This document shows positions 10,061-20,019 of a DNA stretch of 64,000 nucleotides, piece after piece. Under the pieces are notes generated by a model, which worked only from the letters and a program-made list of their open reading frames with translations, ran no database searches and had not been told where the DNA came from. The DNA is from Saccharomyces mikatae IFO 1815 (Eukaryota > Ascomycota > Saccharomycetes > Saccharomycetales > Saccharomycetaceae): contig NC_079269.1 of the NCBI RefSeq assembly GCF_947241705.1, positions 682,001 through 746,000 on the forward strand, in the 5' to 3' direction. The first letter of the stretch is position 1. Every line of letters begins with the position of its first letter. A program made the position numbers and the translations under genes.

Positions 10061-12424
10061 ATGCTAGCCGATACAATCAACATAAAGCAGCAGCAGCAGC
10101 AACTTCATGTTCTGTTTATTGATTCTTACGATTCATTTACGTATAATGTGGTAAGACTAATTGAACAACAAACCAAAATCTCACCAGAAGTCAACGCCGT
10201 GCACGTGACAACAATTCACAGTGATACGTTTCAGTCTATGGCCCAACTACAGCCGCTTTTGCCACTCTTTGATGCTATTGTGGTTGGCCCAGGGCCTGGA
10301 AATCCTAACAATGGTGCACAAGATATGGGTATAATATCTGAACTTTTTGAAAATGCCAATGGGATTTTAGATGCCGTTCCGATATTGGGTATATGTCTTG
10401 GATTTCAAGCAATGTGTTTGGCTCAAGGTGCTACAGTCTGTGAATTGGATACTATAAAGCATGGACAAGTGTATGAAATGTGTCTGAAAGATGAGGCCAG
10501 ATCATGTGGTCTCTTTAGCGGATATCCCGATACATTCAAATCTACGAGGTACCATTCATTGCATGTTAATGCTGAAGGCGTTGACAATCTTTTACCTTTG
10601 TGCTCGACCAAAGATGAGAATGGAACTCTTTTAATGAGCGCACAGATTAAACATAAGCCATGGTTTGGCGTACAATACCATCCGGAATCATGCTGTTCAG
10701 AATTAGGAGGACTATTAGTCAGTAACTTTCTCAAGTTGAGTTTTTCCAACAATATGAAAACAGGAAGGTGGGAAAGCAAGAAACTTAATAGAAATTTTTC
10801 CGATATTCTATCTAAACTAGATAGGACTATTGATAGAGACCCCATATACAAGATAAAGGATGAGTATCCGAGCGGTGATAAGACCACCTATGTGAAGCAG
10901 TTTGAAGTCTCCAAAGACCCAAAATTGACATTCGAAATCTGCGATATTATTCAAGAACCAAAATTTGTTATGTCATCTTCGGTTATTAGTGAAAATAGAG
11001 GCGAATGGTCCATCATTGCTTTACCAAATTCCAAATCCAAAGTGTTCAGTCACTATGGAGCTATCAAGAAGACTACGGTTTATAATTGGCAAGATGAAAA
11101 AGTTAGCTATTCTATGTTGAAAAAATGTTTAGATGGACAAGATTTGGACTTGCATGGCCCCCTCACAGTAATAAAGGAAGATGAATCTCAATTTTGGATT
11201 ACCTTGGGTAAATTCATGGAAAATAGGATAATTGATAATCATAGAGAAATACCTTTTATTGGAGGACTTGTTGGTATTTTAGGTTATGAAATAGGCCAGT
11301 ACGTTTCATGCAACCGTTGTGGTGATGATGAAGATTCACATATACCAGATGCCAAACTGGTTTTTATCAACAATAGTGTAGTCATCAATCATAAGGAAGG
11401 AAAGCTTTATTGCATTTCTCTGGATAGTACATTCCCTGTAACCCTGGAACAATCACTAACAGATAATTTTGTGCTCAAGAAAGATATCAAGAAAAAAATT
11501 TCCTGGCCAGAGTATTTACCCAAGGAGGTGGACTTCACGATAACCATGCCCGATAAGGTTGACTATGCAAACGCATTTGCGAAATGTCAGGATTATATGC
11601 ATAAGGGTGATTCTTATGAAATGTGTCTCACCACACAAACGAAAGTTGTGCCTTCTTCAGTGATAGAGCCCTGGAGGATTTTCCAAACTTTAGTACAAAA
11701 AAATCCTGCTCCATTTTCAAGTTTTTTTGAGTTCAACGACATTGTTCCCAACCAAGGTGAAAGGCCTCCTGTTTTATGTTTCCTAAGCACTTCTCCTGAA
11801 AGGTTTTTAAAATGGGACGCAGATACGTGTGAATTACGTCCTATCAAGGGAACTGTGAGAAAAGGACCTCAAATGGACCTGTTTGAAGCCACCAAGATTT
11901 TGAAGACACCAAAAGAATTTGGCGAGAATTTAATGATTCTCGACTTGATCCGAAATGACCTTTACGAACTGGTTCCTGATGTTAGAGTCGAGGAGTTCAT
12001 GTCCGTGGAAGAATACGCCACTGTCTACCAACTTGTTAGTGTTGTAAAGGCCCATGGACTAACCTCGGCAAGTAAGAAGACGAGATACTCAGGCATGGAT
12101 ATTCTTAAGCACTCGCTTCCTCCAGGGTCCATGACTGGGGCCCCCAAGAAAATCACCGTGCAATTATTGCAAGACAAGATAGAAACAAAGTTAAACAACC
12201 ATGTCAATGGCGGAGCCCGTGGTGTGTATAGCGGAGTTACAGGATATTGGTCTGTCAATTCCAACGGAGACTGGTCTGTCAACATTAGATGTATGTACTC
12301 CTACAACGGTGGAGCCAGCTGGCAGCTGGGAGCAGGGGGGGCCATCACCGTTTTAAGCACACTTGATGGAGAACTAGAAGAGATGTACACCAAGTTGGAG
12401 AGCAACTTACAAATTTTCATGTAG
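10061..12424 (+). CDS. ABZ1: Para-aminobenzoate (aminodeoxychorismate) synthase, bifunctional
   Basis: A 787-residue fusion of a glutamine amidotransferase (about 17-240) and a chorismate-binding synthase domain (about 300-787). The amidotransferase nucleophile is Cys112 in GICLGFQA, with YHPES near residue 207 supplying the catalytic His and Glu. The synthase part shows the PIKGT motif and the conserved PPGSMTGAPK signature near the C-terminus. Known role: makes 4-amino-4-deoxychorismate from chorismate and glutamine, the first step to PABA and folate. The start at 10061 gives the family length. The frame stays open upstream to 10022, but those 13 residues have no family counterpart. A short CAG/CAA run encodes glutamines 10-14. 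Confidence 0.96.
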   Translation: MLADTINIKQQQQQLHVLFIDSYDSFTYNVVRLIEQQTKISPEVNAVHVTTIHSDTFQSMAQLQPLLPLFDAIVVGPGPGNPNNGAQDMGIISELFENANGILDAVPILGICLGFQAMCLAQGATVCELDTIKHGQVYEMCLKDEARSCGLFSGYPDTFKSTRYHSLHVNAEGVDNLLPLCSTKDENGTLLMSAQIKHKPWFGVQYHPESCCSELGGLLVSNFLKLSFSNNMKTGRWESKKLNRNFSDILSKLDRTIDRDPIYKIKDEYPSGDKTTYVKQFEVSKDPKLTFEICDIIQEPKFVMSSSVISENRGEWSIIALPNSKSKVFSHYGAIKKTTVYNWQDEKVSYSMLKKCLDGQDLDLHGPLTVIKEDESQFWITLGKFMENRIIDNHREIPFIGGLVGILGYEIGQYVSCNRCGDDEDSHIPDAKLVFINNSVVINHKEGKLYCISLDSTFPVTLEQSLTDNFVLKKDIKKKISWPEYLPKEVDFTITMPDKVDYANAFAKCQDYMHKGDSYEMCLTTQTKVVPSSVIEPWRIFQTLVQKNPAPFSSFFEFNDIVPNQGERPPVLCFLSTSPERFLKWDADTCELRPIKGTVRKGPQMDLFEATKILKTPKEFGENLMILDLIRNDLYELVPDVRVEEFMSVEEYATVYQLVSVVKAHGLTSASKKTRYSGMDILKHSLPPGSMTGAPKKITVQLLQDKIETKLNNHVNGGARGVYSGVTGYWSVNSNGDWSVNIRCMYSYNGGASWQLGAGGAITVLSTLDGELEEMYTKLESNLQIFM

Positions 12425-12728
12425 ATACTTGTATATATAGACATGTATACAAACATTTTCTTCAGAACGATACAGTAAATTCGTACGGTAATAAATTCCC
12501 GCTTAAGAGAATGACGTTTTGTGCCGTGGAAAACCCTGGAAAAAGGATATTGGAAAAAAGTTAAAGCATGTCATGCAGGGAAGACTTTCCGTTCAACGAC
12601 TTATCGGTATATTATAACGTATGCTTAGCTGGAGCAGAGCTCTTTGAAAGACAAGATAACAAATATCATAACACCTATTAGATAAAAGAAGGCCAAGAAA
12701 GTAAATTAGTACCTGGAATAATTATAAG
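12425..12728. other. ABZ1-SOL1 intergenic region
   Basis: These 304 bases hold the ABZ1 3' end and the SOL1 promoter, which are transcribed in tandem. I see AT-rich tracts but no specific motif or RNA gene. Confidence 0.5.
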
Positions 12729-13694
12729 ATGACAACAACCGTTCCTAAAGTGTTTGCATTCCATGAATTTGCAGGAGTAGCTGAAGCAGTTGCCGATCAT
12801 GTTATCCATGCTCAAAACTCAGCCCTCAAGAAGGGAAGGGTCTCGAAATCTAGACAGATGTCTGGAACGAGCTTGAACGGAAACGGTAGCACAGAATCTA
12901 AAACAATGGAGAGAGTTAACTCTGTAAGGAGTAATGCTTCTAGCCGTGGTGGTAATGAAGACGGCGTTATCAAGAAAATAAAAAAGGAGAAAGAAAGGCG
13001 ATTCAAGATTGCATTGTCCGGTGGCTCGTTAATCCAAGTGTTGCATGAAGGATTATTGAAAAGAGACGATGTTCAATGGGGCAAATGGGATATTTACTTC
13101 GCTGATGAAAGATTGGTGCCTTTCAGCTCCAGTGAAAGCAACTACGGACTGGCTAAGAGAGAAATTTTCGATTTGATAAATACAGAGAAGCACGGAACTC
13201 CGAGAATTTATCATATCGACGAGTCGCTCATTAACGACCCTCAAGAATGTGCAGATAACTATGAAAAAATTTTAATTAAGGGGTTTGCCGGTAGAGATTC
13301 TGTGAAACTACCGATGTTTGATCTTTTTTTGCTTGGCTGTGCTCCTGACGGTCACATAGCTTCATTGTTTCCCAATTTTCAAGAAAACTTACGTGAAAAT
13401 CTGGCGTGGGTTATTCCTGTTGAAAGTGCCCCCAGTGGACCTTCGAATAGAATTTCACTAACTATTCCCGTGATTTGTCATTCTCATAGAGTTACTTTTG
13501 TTGTCGAAGGTGCCACGAAGGCGCCCGTAATAAAGACAATAATGGAAAGACCTGAAAAGGGATTGCCAAGTAGTATTGTCAATGAGGGCGCCGCTGGTCG
13601 TGTTTCGTGGTTTGTAGATGACGACGCTTTGAAAGATGTTTTTGTGACTAAAAAGAAGTATAAGTTCTACGATGACGACAATTTAACCGAGTAA
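12729..13694 (+). CDS. SOL1: 6-phosphogluconolactonase-like protein Sol1
   Basis: A 321-residue protein of the glucosamine/galactosamine-6-phosphate isomerase (6PGL) fold. Family motifs are SGGSL near residue 97, FADERLVP near 121 and GCAPDGHIASLFP near 203, the last a variant of the usual G-x-GPDGH-x-ASLFP. A basic, serine-rich insertion (about 35-90) separates the first strand and helix from the rest, as in Sol1/Sol2. Known role in S. cerevisiae: linked to nuclear tRNA export; unlike Sol3 and Sol4 it is thought to have little lactonase activity. It is inferred to be cytosolic. Confidence 0.95.
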   Translation: MTTTVPKVFAFHEFAGVAEAVADHVIHAQNSALKKGRVSKSRQMSGTSLNGNGSTESKTMERVNSVRSNASSRGGNEDGVIKKIKKEKERRFKIALSGGSLIQVLHEGLLKRDDVQWGKWDIYFADERLVPFSSSESNYGLAKREIFDLINTEKHGTPRIYHIDESLINDPQECADNYEKILIKGFAGRDSVKLPMFDLFLLGCAPDGHIASLFPNFQENLRENLAWVIPVESAPSGPSNRISLTIPVICHSHRVTFVVEGATKAPVIKTIMERPEKGLPSSIVNEGAAGRVSWFVDDDALKDVFVTKKKYKFYDDDNLTE

Positions 13695-14469
13695 GAGTAT
13701 TGTTCCTGGGTTTTTTTTTCTAATTTTGATGATAATGACAACTAATGACAAACTATGACTTAACCATTCTCTTTTTTTAGCTCGTTTTTCTATTCGCACT
13801 CTCTCATTTAATAATCGCAATAAGTTCTTTTCTATATCTGAATTCAAGAGAATAACTATACAAAACAAATTGTCCTAGTGACGCAGTGTGCATATATAAC
13901 ATACAACATATATAATATATATAATAACCCTTAACAAGAAAATAAAAAATAAAAAAAAATTAACATACCACTACGGTGAACATTTCCATTTTAGATTTAT
14001 GTGTATGTCTTCTACCGAACGGGAAAGCATTTTTTTTTGTTCGTTTCTCCTTTAAGGAGTTTTATTGGGCCTCAACTTGTAGAGTAAAAGGGAGCAAAAC
14101 GTTAATTGCAGTTTTCTCATAAAAACTTTACTGCAAGACTATATCATTCATGTAACATTATCTAGCATGATTCAGGACACTTTGAAGGGATACAACGGGC
14201 ATAGAAACCTTAACTTCGTATACAGAAAAAAGTGAAAGAATAAAGCGATTGCAAATAACCAAGCTTTAGTAGGATCACAGGAACATGCTTTCAAATTTCT
14301 CATCTTGCAAAGACAACATACGGCAATATTGACTAATACACTGAGCCATGCGATTATAGCGCTTTCCCAAAGCAGTAACTTGCTTCTCCCATTTTTACAC
14401 TTGGCATGTCACACCACATCGTCTCTCAACACAAAAAGATTTTGTTCTTGTTGACAAAACTTATATTTT

Positions 14470-14644
14470 CCCCTTGAGTGACTTTAGGTCGTTGATTCAT
14501 TCATTTCGGCATTGTTCGTTGTTTATTCCCCAGATTCTTTCCGCTTTCCTTGGCTGCCCCTTACTCCGGAAGACTCGAGATTAAAATTAAAAGACTAATA
14601 GTCAGGTTCCTACCCCTTGCTAATACAGTTTTAGCCACCCCCCT
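14470..14644 (+). promoter_or_regulatory. Cluster of four STRE (CCCCT) elements upstream of EGO4
   Basis: CCCCT occurs at 14470-14474, 14557-14561, 14613-14617 and 14640-14644, all on the plus strand, 310-480 bp before the EGO4 start. CCCCT is the core bound by Msn2/Msn4. Four copies in 175 bp suggest general-stress induction; this is inference from motifs. Confidence 0.65.
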
Positions 14645-14819
14645 GCTGGTCAGCAGTGCTTTCTGGAATCTGTGTCAAGTAGAAGTTGCTTACATACAAT
14701 AAGGTGTTTTCCATATTCCCGCCCACATTGTGTGCACTCCTTCATTTTGGATGTCTTCTTTACATAATCCACCAAGAAAGGAGGTCAGTTCGAAGAAGAA
14801 CGTAGCATCAACACAGGGA

Positions 14820-14827
14820 TATAAATA
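14820..14827 (+). promoter_or_regulatory. TATA box of EGO4
   Basis: TATAAATA lies 126-133 bp before the EGO4 ATG, a usual yeast spacing, and downstream of the STRE cluster. This is typical of stress-inducible yeast promoters. Confidence 0.65.
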
Positions 14828-14952
14828 AGAGAACTATTGTTCTATTATAGAGAAAAAGTAATACAGATCTTGTACATTTTCTTGCGTAATACAACCAGAC
14901 AAGGTTTTCTTCACACCATACCAAGCTTAAAAAAATCAAAAATTCCAATATC

Positions 14953-15249
14953 ATGAAGTCGAGTATTCCAATCACTGAAGTATTGCCAAGAGCAGTTGGT
15001 TCTCTAACATTCGATGAGAATTACAATCTACTGGATACATCAGGCATAGCAAAAATGATCGAAAAGTCACCTATCGCAGAAATAATCAAGAAATCAAATG
15101 CTGAACTGGGTAGGTTGGGCTACTCCGTCTACGAAGATGCTGAATACATTGGCCACGCCTTCAAGAAGGCCGGCCATTTTATTGTGTACTTTACTCCAAA
15201 GAACAAAAACAGAGAGGGCATGGTTCCCCCTGTAGGAATAACTAATTAG
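14953..15249 (+). CDS. EGO4: Small EGO-complex-related protein Ego4 (YNR034W-A)
   Basis: A 98-residue protein equal in length to S. cerevisiae YNR034W-A. It is a paralogue of Ego2 (YCR075W-A), a roadblock-like subunit of the vacuolar EGO complex that anchors Gtr GTPases to activate TORC1. The sequence predicts a compact alpha/beta protein with no signal peptide or membrane segment. Assignment is by recognition of the whole sequence (MKSSIPITEVLPRAVG at the start, PPVGITN at the end). Promoter STREs suggest stress expression. A role in TORC1 signalling for this paralogue itself is inferred. Confidence 0.93.
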   Translation: MKSSIPITEVLPRAVGSLTFDENYNLLDTSGIAKMIEKSPIAEIIKKSNAELGRLGYSVYEDAEYIGHAFKKAGHFIVYFTPKNKNREGMVPPVGITN

Positions 15250-15411
15250 TGGAAAAAAAATTTAATGTTAATGGTGATAATGGTAGTTCTATTATACCTC
15301 ACTCTTTCTATATATAATCATATAATCATATAACGACTCAATTATTGTTGAAATGTTTCTTCTCCTTCTAATCCTTTTTATGGATTGTTTACGTACTTAT
15401 TTAGTCTTTTC

Positions 15412-16440
15412 TTAGTAGACAATTTTTCTACCAGTAAAGGTTCTTCTCGCCTGTTGTCTAGCTTCTGAACTCGACTCATCATTTTCGTCATCTTCATCCA
15501 CTTTGGCTCTATTTAAAACTTTGATAAACGAGTCCACTCTGTATCTCATTCTGGAGTGCATGTAGGCCTTCGAACACTTTATATGATAATGGAAGTAGTT
15601 TCTGAACAATGTTAACTGACAAATAGAATGGAATTGCAATTCCTTTGTCTGAAAATGACGTGGGAAAAGAACAAAGGTGATAAATCTTCTACTTTGCTCC
15701 GCAACTTTAGGTGGTTGGTATAATCTCTTTAACTCCAATGGGGGTTCATGTGAATATAAAACTTGTGGAGCTGATTGAATTTGACGATTTCTCTTACGTG
15801 CATCCACAAATTCTTGTAAAAAGACCTTACCAAAAATTTTATCTGTTTCGTCTTGGAAAATAGTCTCAAAAATGATGGTAACTCTGTCATTGGAAGGTTT
15901 AATGAAGATATTCTCCTCGTCACGATACTTAATTGTAAATAAAGTGTTGTCTCCATTCGCAGCAACCTCACCCCCAGTAATTTCTGCTTCAACAGGCGCT
16001 GATTGTTGCTGGCTCAATTCGATAAACTTCGTGATGGCCAGTTCGAAGGGGAAACTCAATACAATGGTCTTTAATACAGACAATTGTAAGATTGTGTCTT
16101 GAGTCAACTCACGCAATGTGACCTGAAGTGTGTAGTCATAACCGGGCTCTACCTGACCTGGAATGGTCACCCCCCCCAAAGAGGAGTAGTGGTCGGCTAG
16201 AAACTTCACTAAAGTCGAGGAACCGTCCAATTGGCACTCAGAAACGCTCATCCAAGCTTTCGTCTTGATACTCAACAATAGGACGGACTTATCATCGGCA
16301 GAGTTCGAAATATGATAGGTGGTATAGTCGAAATCAGAAACGATTCTATCCATGGTCAACGGCGAACCCTTCTGGAGCGCCTCCATCGCCTCATTTAGCG
16401 TCTTTTGGATAAGAAGGTTCTGTGGTTGTAAGTGTAGCAT
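15412..16440 (-). CDS. ARC35: Arp2/3 complex subunit p34 (ARPC2)
   Basis: A 342-residue protein of the p34-Arc family, full length. It starts [19 protein letters not shown] and shows the duplicated alpha/beta fold region to about residue 300, with the family segment FVLFPRHF near residue 251. The C-terminus is charged. Known role: with ARPC4 it forms the core of the Arp2/3 complex that contacts the mother actin filament, nucleating actin branches at cortical patches; in yeast it also has a calmodulin-linked role in spindle assembly. It converges with EGO4. No intron signals are seen. Confidence 0.95.
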   Translation of the reverse strand: MLHLQPQNLLIQKTLNEAMEALQKGSPLTMDRIVSDFDYTTYHISNSADDKSVLLLSIKTKAWMSVSECQLDGSSTLVKFLADHYSSLGGVTIPGQVEPGYDYTLQVTLRELTQDTILQLSVLKTIVLSFPFELAITKFIELSQQQSAPVEAEITGGEVAANGDNTLFTIKYRDEENIFIKPSNDRVTIIFETIFQDETDKIFGKVFLQEFVDARKRNRQIQSAPQVLYSHEPPLELKRLYQPPKVAEQSRRFITFVLFPRHFQTKELQFHSICQLTLFRNYFHYHIKCSKAYMHSRMRYRVDSFIKVLNRAKVDEDDENDESSSEARQQARRTFTGRKIVY

Positions 16441-16636
16441 TGCGAATTACCGTGTTGAGACAGGAAGATTGCTGATCTTGTATGTTCACTGCCTCTCTTG
16501 AACACTGGACTAGCCCCTATGCCTTATGCTATATCTTGCAATTTCAAGCACATAAAACTGCTGGTCGCTTTATACGAAACAATATACCAAGTTATTAAGT
16601 ATACTCTACACACATATATGCATATTATGGAATTGC

Positions 16637-16644
16637 TATTTACA
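16637..16644 (-). promoter_or_regulatory. Puf3-type core site in the MRPS12 3' UTR
   Basis: TGTAAATA on the minus strand, about 73-80 nt after the MRPS12 stop. It matches the Puf3 core UGUAAAUA but lacks the C two positions upstream. Confidence 0.55.
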
Positions 16645-16716
16645 AAAATGTTGTATGCACCAGAATATTAGAGAAAGCCAGTCAGGAACGGAAGGAAAAC
16701 ACATGCACTTTACGCA

Positions 16717-17208
<492 letters not shown>

Positions 17209-17382
17209 CTATTACTAACTTTCTGTCTTAACCTTAGTTATATGCGTTTTTCCTTCCGCAAATCGGTTTGCCACTCGGGTAAGACTAAACTACTTAGAAT
17301 AATATTGTAGTTATTATACATGTACATTTATATATATATCTTTGTCTGTATATACATGCTTGGCTTGGAACTGACGTGGACC

Positions 17383-17392
17383 TATTTACATG
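17383..17392 (-). promoter_or_regulatory. Full Puf3-type site in the RSM19 3' UTR
   Basis: CATGTAAATA on the minus strand, about 58-67 nt after the RSM19 stop, matches the extended Puf3 consensus C-N-UGUAAAUA. Puf3 binds mRNAs for mitochondrial proteins and controls their decay and localisation. Confidence 0.75.
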
Positions 17393-17449
17393 AAAAGATG
17401 CCTAGAAGCGTAGCAAACATGTGTATACATTCGCGAACAGCAGTTCCCC

Positions 17450-17788
<339 letters not shown>

Positions 17789-17875
17789 TTAAACCACAGT
17801 TGGACGTTAACTAGACACTTTCAGTTGCCATTACATTGAACGGCCTTCAACGTTTATAGTGATGTTGATGTTCAT

Positions 17876-17945
17876 CCCGGGTGATGTTTAAATTTTGAAA
17901 AATTATAGAAGATTTGTTAATGTAGAAGGCATAACTAGCGATGAG
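17876..17945. promoter_or_regulatory. PAC motif and GC element in the DBP6 promoter
   Basis: A PAC core GCGATGAG lies at 17938-17945, about 50 bp before the DBP6 ATG, with an AT-rich RRPE-like TTTTGAAAAATTA just upstream (about 17893-17905). PAC/RRPE pairs mark ribosome-biogenesis genes and fit Dbp6 function. CCCGGGTGATG at 17876-17886 also occurs in the PPG1 promoter. Confidence 0.7.
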
Positions 17946-17994
17946 ATACACTCTACGCTGAACCATTCTAAGTGGTACATAGCCAGCGGTGACA

Positions 17995-19884
17995 ATGTTT
18001 GCATCGAGATTTGATCCTAGTCAACTGACTGCTCCCGTTGCTAGTGCGCCAGAAAAAGCAGTAAAACCTCCATCACAGTCCATTGTACCTTTAAAGAGAC
18101 AAGCCACTGGATCTGATGACGAAGAAGATGATTTTCGCCAAGATTCAGATGAAGGCTCTAACGTAAGTTCGGAGGATGATGATGACCGTATGCAAGTGAC
18201 ATATGGGACGAGCGAAGAAGATTCCAGTGAAGCAGAGGAGAAAGAGAACATATCAAGTACTCATAACACCGTGCTTTCAAGATTCAAGCAAACAGTGTCA
18301 TTACAAGACAAACTGAGTGCATCTGATATTGCCGAAAAGAAAGAGGGCGAAAGTCTCGAGGATGAAGCAGTGTCAACTCATCAACTGGAGCAAATTCCCC
18401 AGCCTGATTTCGTTAAAAACCCAATGAACTTGAATAGGAATTCGTTAGATTTCAAATCTACTGGTTGGTTAAATACTGAAAAGATATTCTACGACAATTC
18501 TATGATCAGACCATTCTCTGATTACGAAAATGAACTAGAAGCAAGGCTATTGCAAAATATTTGCAATAATTTCTCGGTGAATACTTTCCCCATCCAATCA
18601 ATCATCCTGGATTCCATATTACCGGTATTAAACTTCACGTTAAACATATCTAGGCGGAATTTTACCAGAAGAATTGGTGATATTCTCGTAAATGCTGCTA
18701 CAGGTTCGGGTAAAACTTTGGCATACTCCATTCCCATTGTTCAAACACTGTTTAAGAGGCAAATCAACAAATTGCGTTGCCTAATTGTCGTTCCCACAAA
18801 ACTACTGATCAACCAAGTTTATACCACGTTGACAAAACTAACGCAAGGGACGTCACTGATTGTTAGCATTGCCAAATTAGAAAATTCATTAAAGGATGAA
18901 CATAGAAAACTCTTAAATCTGGAACCAGATATTTTAATCACCACTCCCGGTAGATTAGTAGATCATCTAAATATGAAGTCGATAAACTTGAAGAACTTAA
19001 AGTTTCTGATTATTGATGAAGCAGATCGTCTTTTGAACCAATCTTTCCAGGGCTGGTGTCCAAAACTAATGTCACAGTTGAAAACAGATAAATTAGACAC
19101 GTTTCCGGGAAACGTGATCAAAATGATCTTTAGTGCAACGTTAACTACTAACACAGAAAAACTGAACGATTTGAATTTGTACAAACCAAAGCTGTTTTTG
19201 AAGCAAACCGATAAACTGTACCAACTACCCAACAAATTAGAGGAATTCAACATTAACGTTCCCACGGCGAAAAGTGTTTACAAGCCGTTGATCTTGTTAT
19301 ATTCAATATGCCAATTTATAGCACACCCCCCCACTGCTGCAAAGATCTTAGTTTTCGTGAAGTCGAATGAATCTTCTATCAGATTGAGTAAATTGTTACA
19401 ACTTATCTGCGAATCCCGCTCACAATCCGACATGTTAAGGAAACTTCAGTGTTTCGAAGTAAGTATCAATTCTGTCAATTCAAATAACTCCAAATCCGAA
19501 AATAAAAAAATTGTTGCAAATTTCTCGCACCATTCGAAAAGTCAAAGCATTACGATTTTAATTACCACTGATATCATGTCGCGTGGTATCGATATCAACA
19601 ATATTACTCAAGTGATAAATTATGATCCGCCAATGTCTTCTCAACAATACGTGCATCGTGTTGGTAGAACCGCAAGAGCTAACGAGGTTGGGTCCGCTTA
19701 TAACTTATTAGTAGGTAGGGGTGAAAGAACGTTCTTCAATGATTTAAATAAAGATCTGGATAGAGATGGCAAATTAGTCAAACCATTAGAATTCGATTTT
19801 ACCTTATTGGAATCTGACTCTGAGCTCTATAACTTGTCTTTGGAAAGTTTAAAAAACTACCATAAAAACACTGAAAATCATTGA
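17995..19884 (+). CDS. DBP6: DEAD-box RNA helicase for 60S ribosome assembly
   Basis: A 629-residue helicase read from the ATG at 17995; the frame extends two codons upstream only through a GTG. The N-terminal ~120 residues are acidic and disordered, a fast-changing part of the protein. Core motifs follow in order: Walker A ATGSGKT at 235-241, DEAD in LIIDEADRLL, SATL, and HRVGRTARA in the second RecA lobe. Known role: an essential nucleolar helicase acting in the earliest pre-60S particles with Npa1, Npa2, Nop8 and Rsa3. The PAC motif in the promoter supports co-regulation with other ribosome-biogenesis genes. Confidence 0.96.
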   Translation: MFASRFDPSQLTAPVASAPEKAVKPPSQSIVPLKRQATGSDDEEDDFRQDSDEGSNVSSEDDDDRMQVTYGTSEEDSSEAEEKENISSTHNTVLSRFKQTVSLQDKLSASDIAEKKEGESLEDEAVSTHQLEQIPQPDFVKNPMNLNRNSLDFKSTGWLNTEKIFYDNSMIRPFSDYENELEARLLQNICNNFSVNTFPIQSIILDSILPVLNFTLNISRRNFTRRIGDILVNAATGSGKTLAYSIPIVQTLFKRQINKLRCLIVVPTKLLINQVYTTLTKLTQGTSLIVSIAKLENSLKDEHRKLLNLEPDILITTPGRLVDHLNMKSINLKNLKFLIIDEADRLLNQSFQGWCPKLMSQLKTDKLDTFPGNVIKMIFSATLTTNTEKLNDLNLYKPKLFLKQTDKLYQLPNKLEEFNINVPTAKSVYKPLILLYSICQFIAHPPTAAKILVFVKSNESSIRLSKLLQLICESRSQSDMLRKLQCFEVSINSVNSNNSKSENKKIVANFSHHSKSQSITILITTDIMSRGIDINNITQVINYDPPMSSQQYVHRVGRTARANEVGSAYNLLVGRGERTFFNDLNKDLDRDGKLVKPLEFDFTLLESDSELYNLSLESLKNYHKNTENH

Positions 19885-20019
19885 CTCTTCACTTCTCCAT
19901 CTTCGCATCCTTTTATTTCATTTTACTCAACTGCATCTTAATTGTAGTTTGCCTGACCTGAAAACTCCTGAATATAGTAATATTAATATGTATGTATTAG
20001 TGGATATGTAACTGTAACA

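Larger units (their letters stand above)
13695..14952. other. SOL1-EGO4 intergenic region with stress-promoter elements
   Basis: A long 1258-bp gap. The last 490 bp before EGO4 hold four CCCCT stress elements and a TATA box, annotated separately. Around 13930-13965 there is an A-rich tract. No tRNA, snoRNA or credible ORF was found. Confidence 0.6.

Noticed and set aside
10423-10887. A 154-codon minus-strand frame inside ABZ1
   Set aside because: It is antisense to a well-conserved catalytic domain, and its composition is that of a shadow frame.
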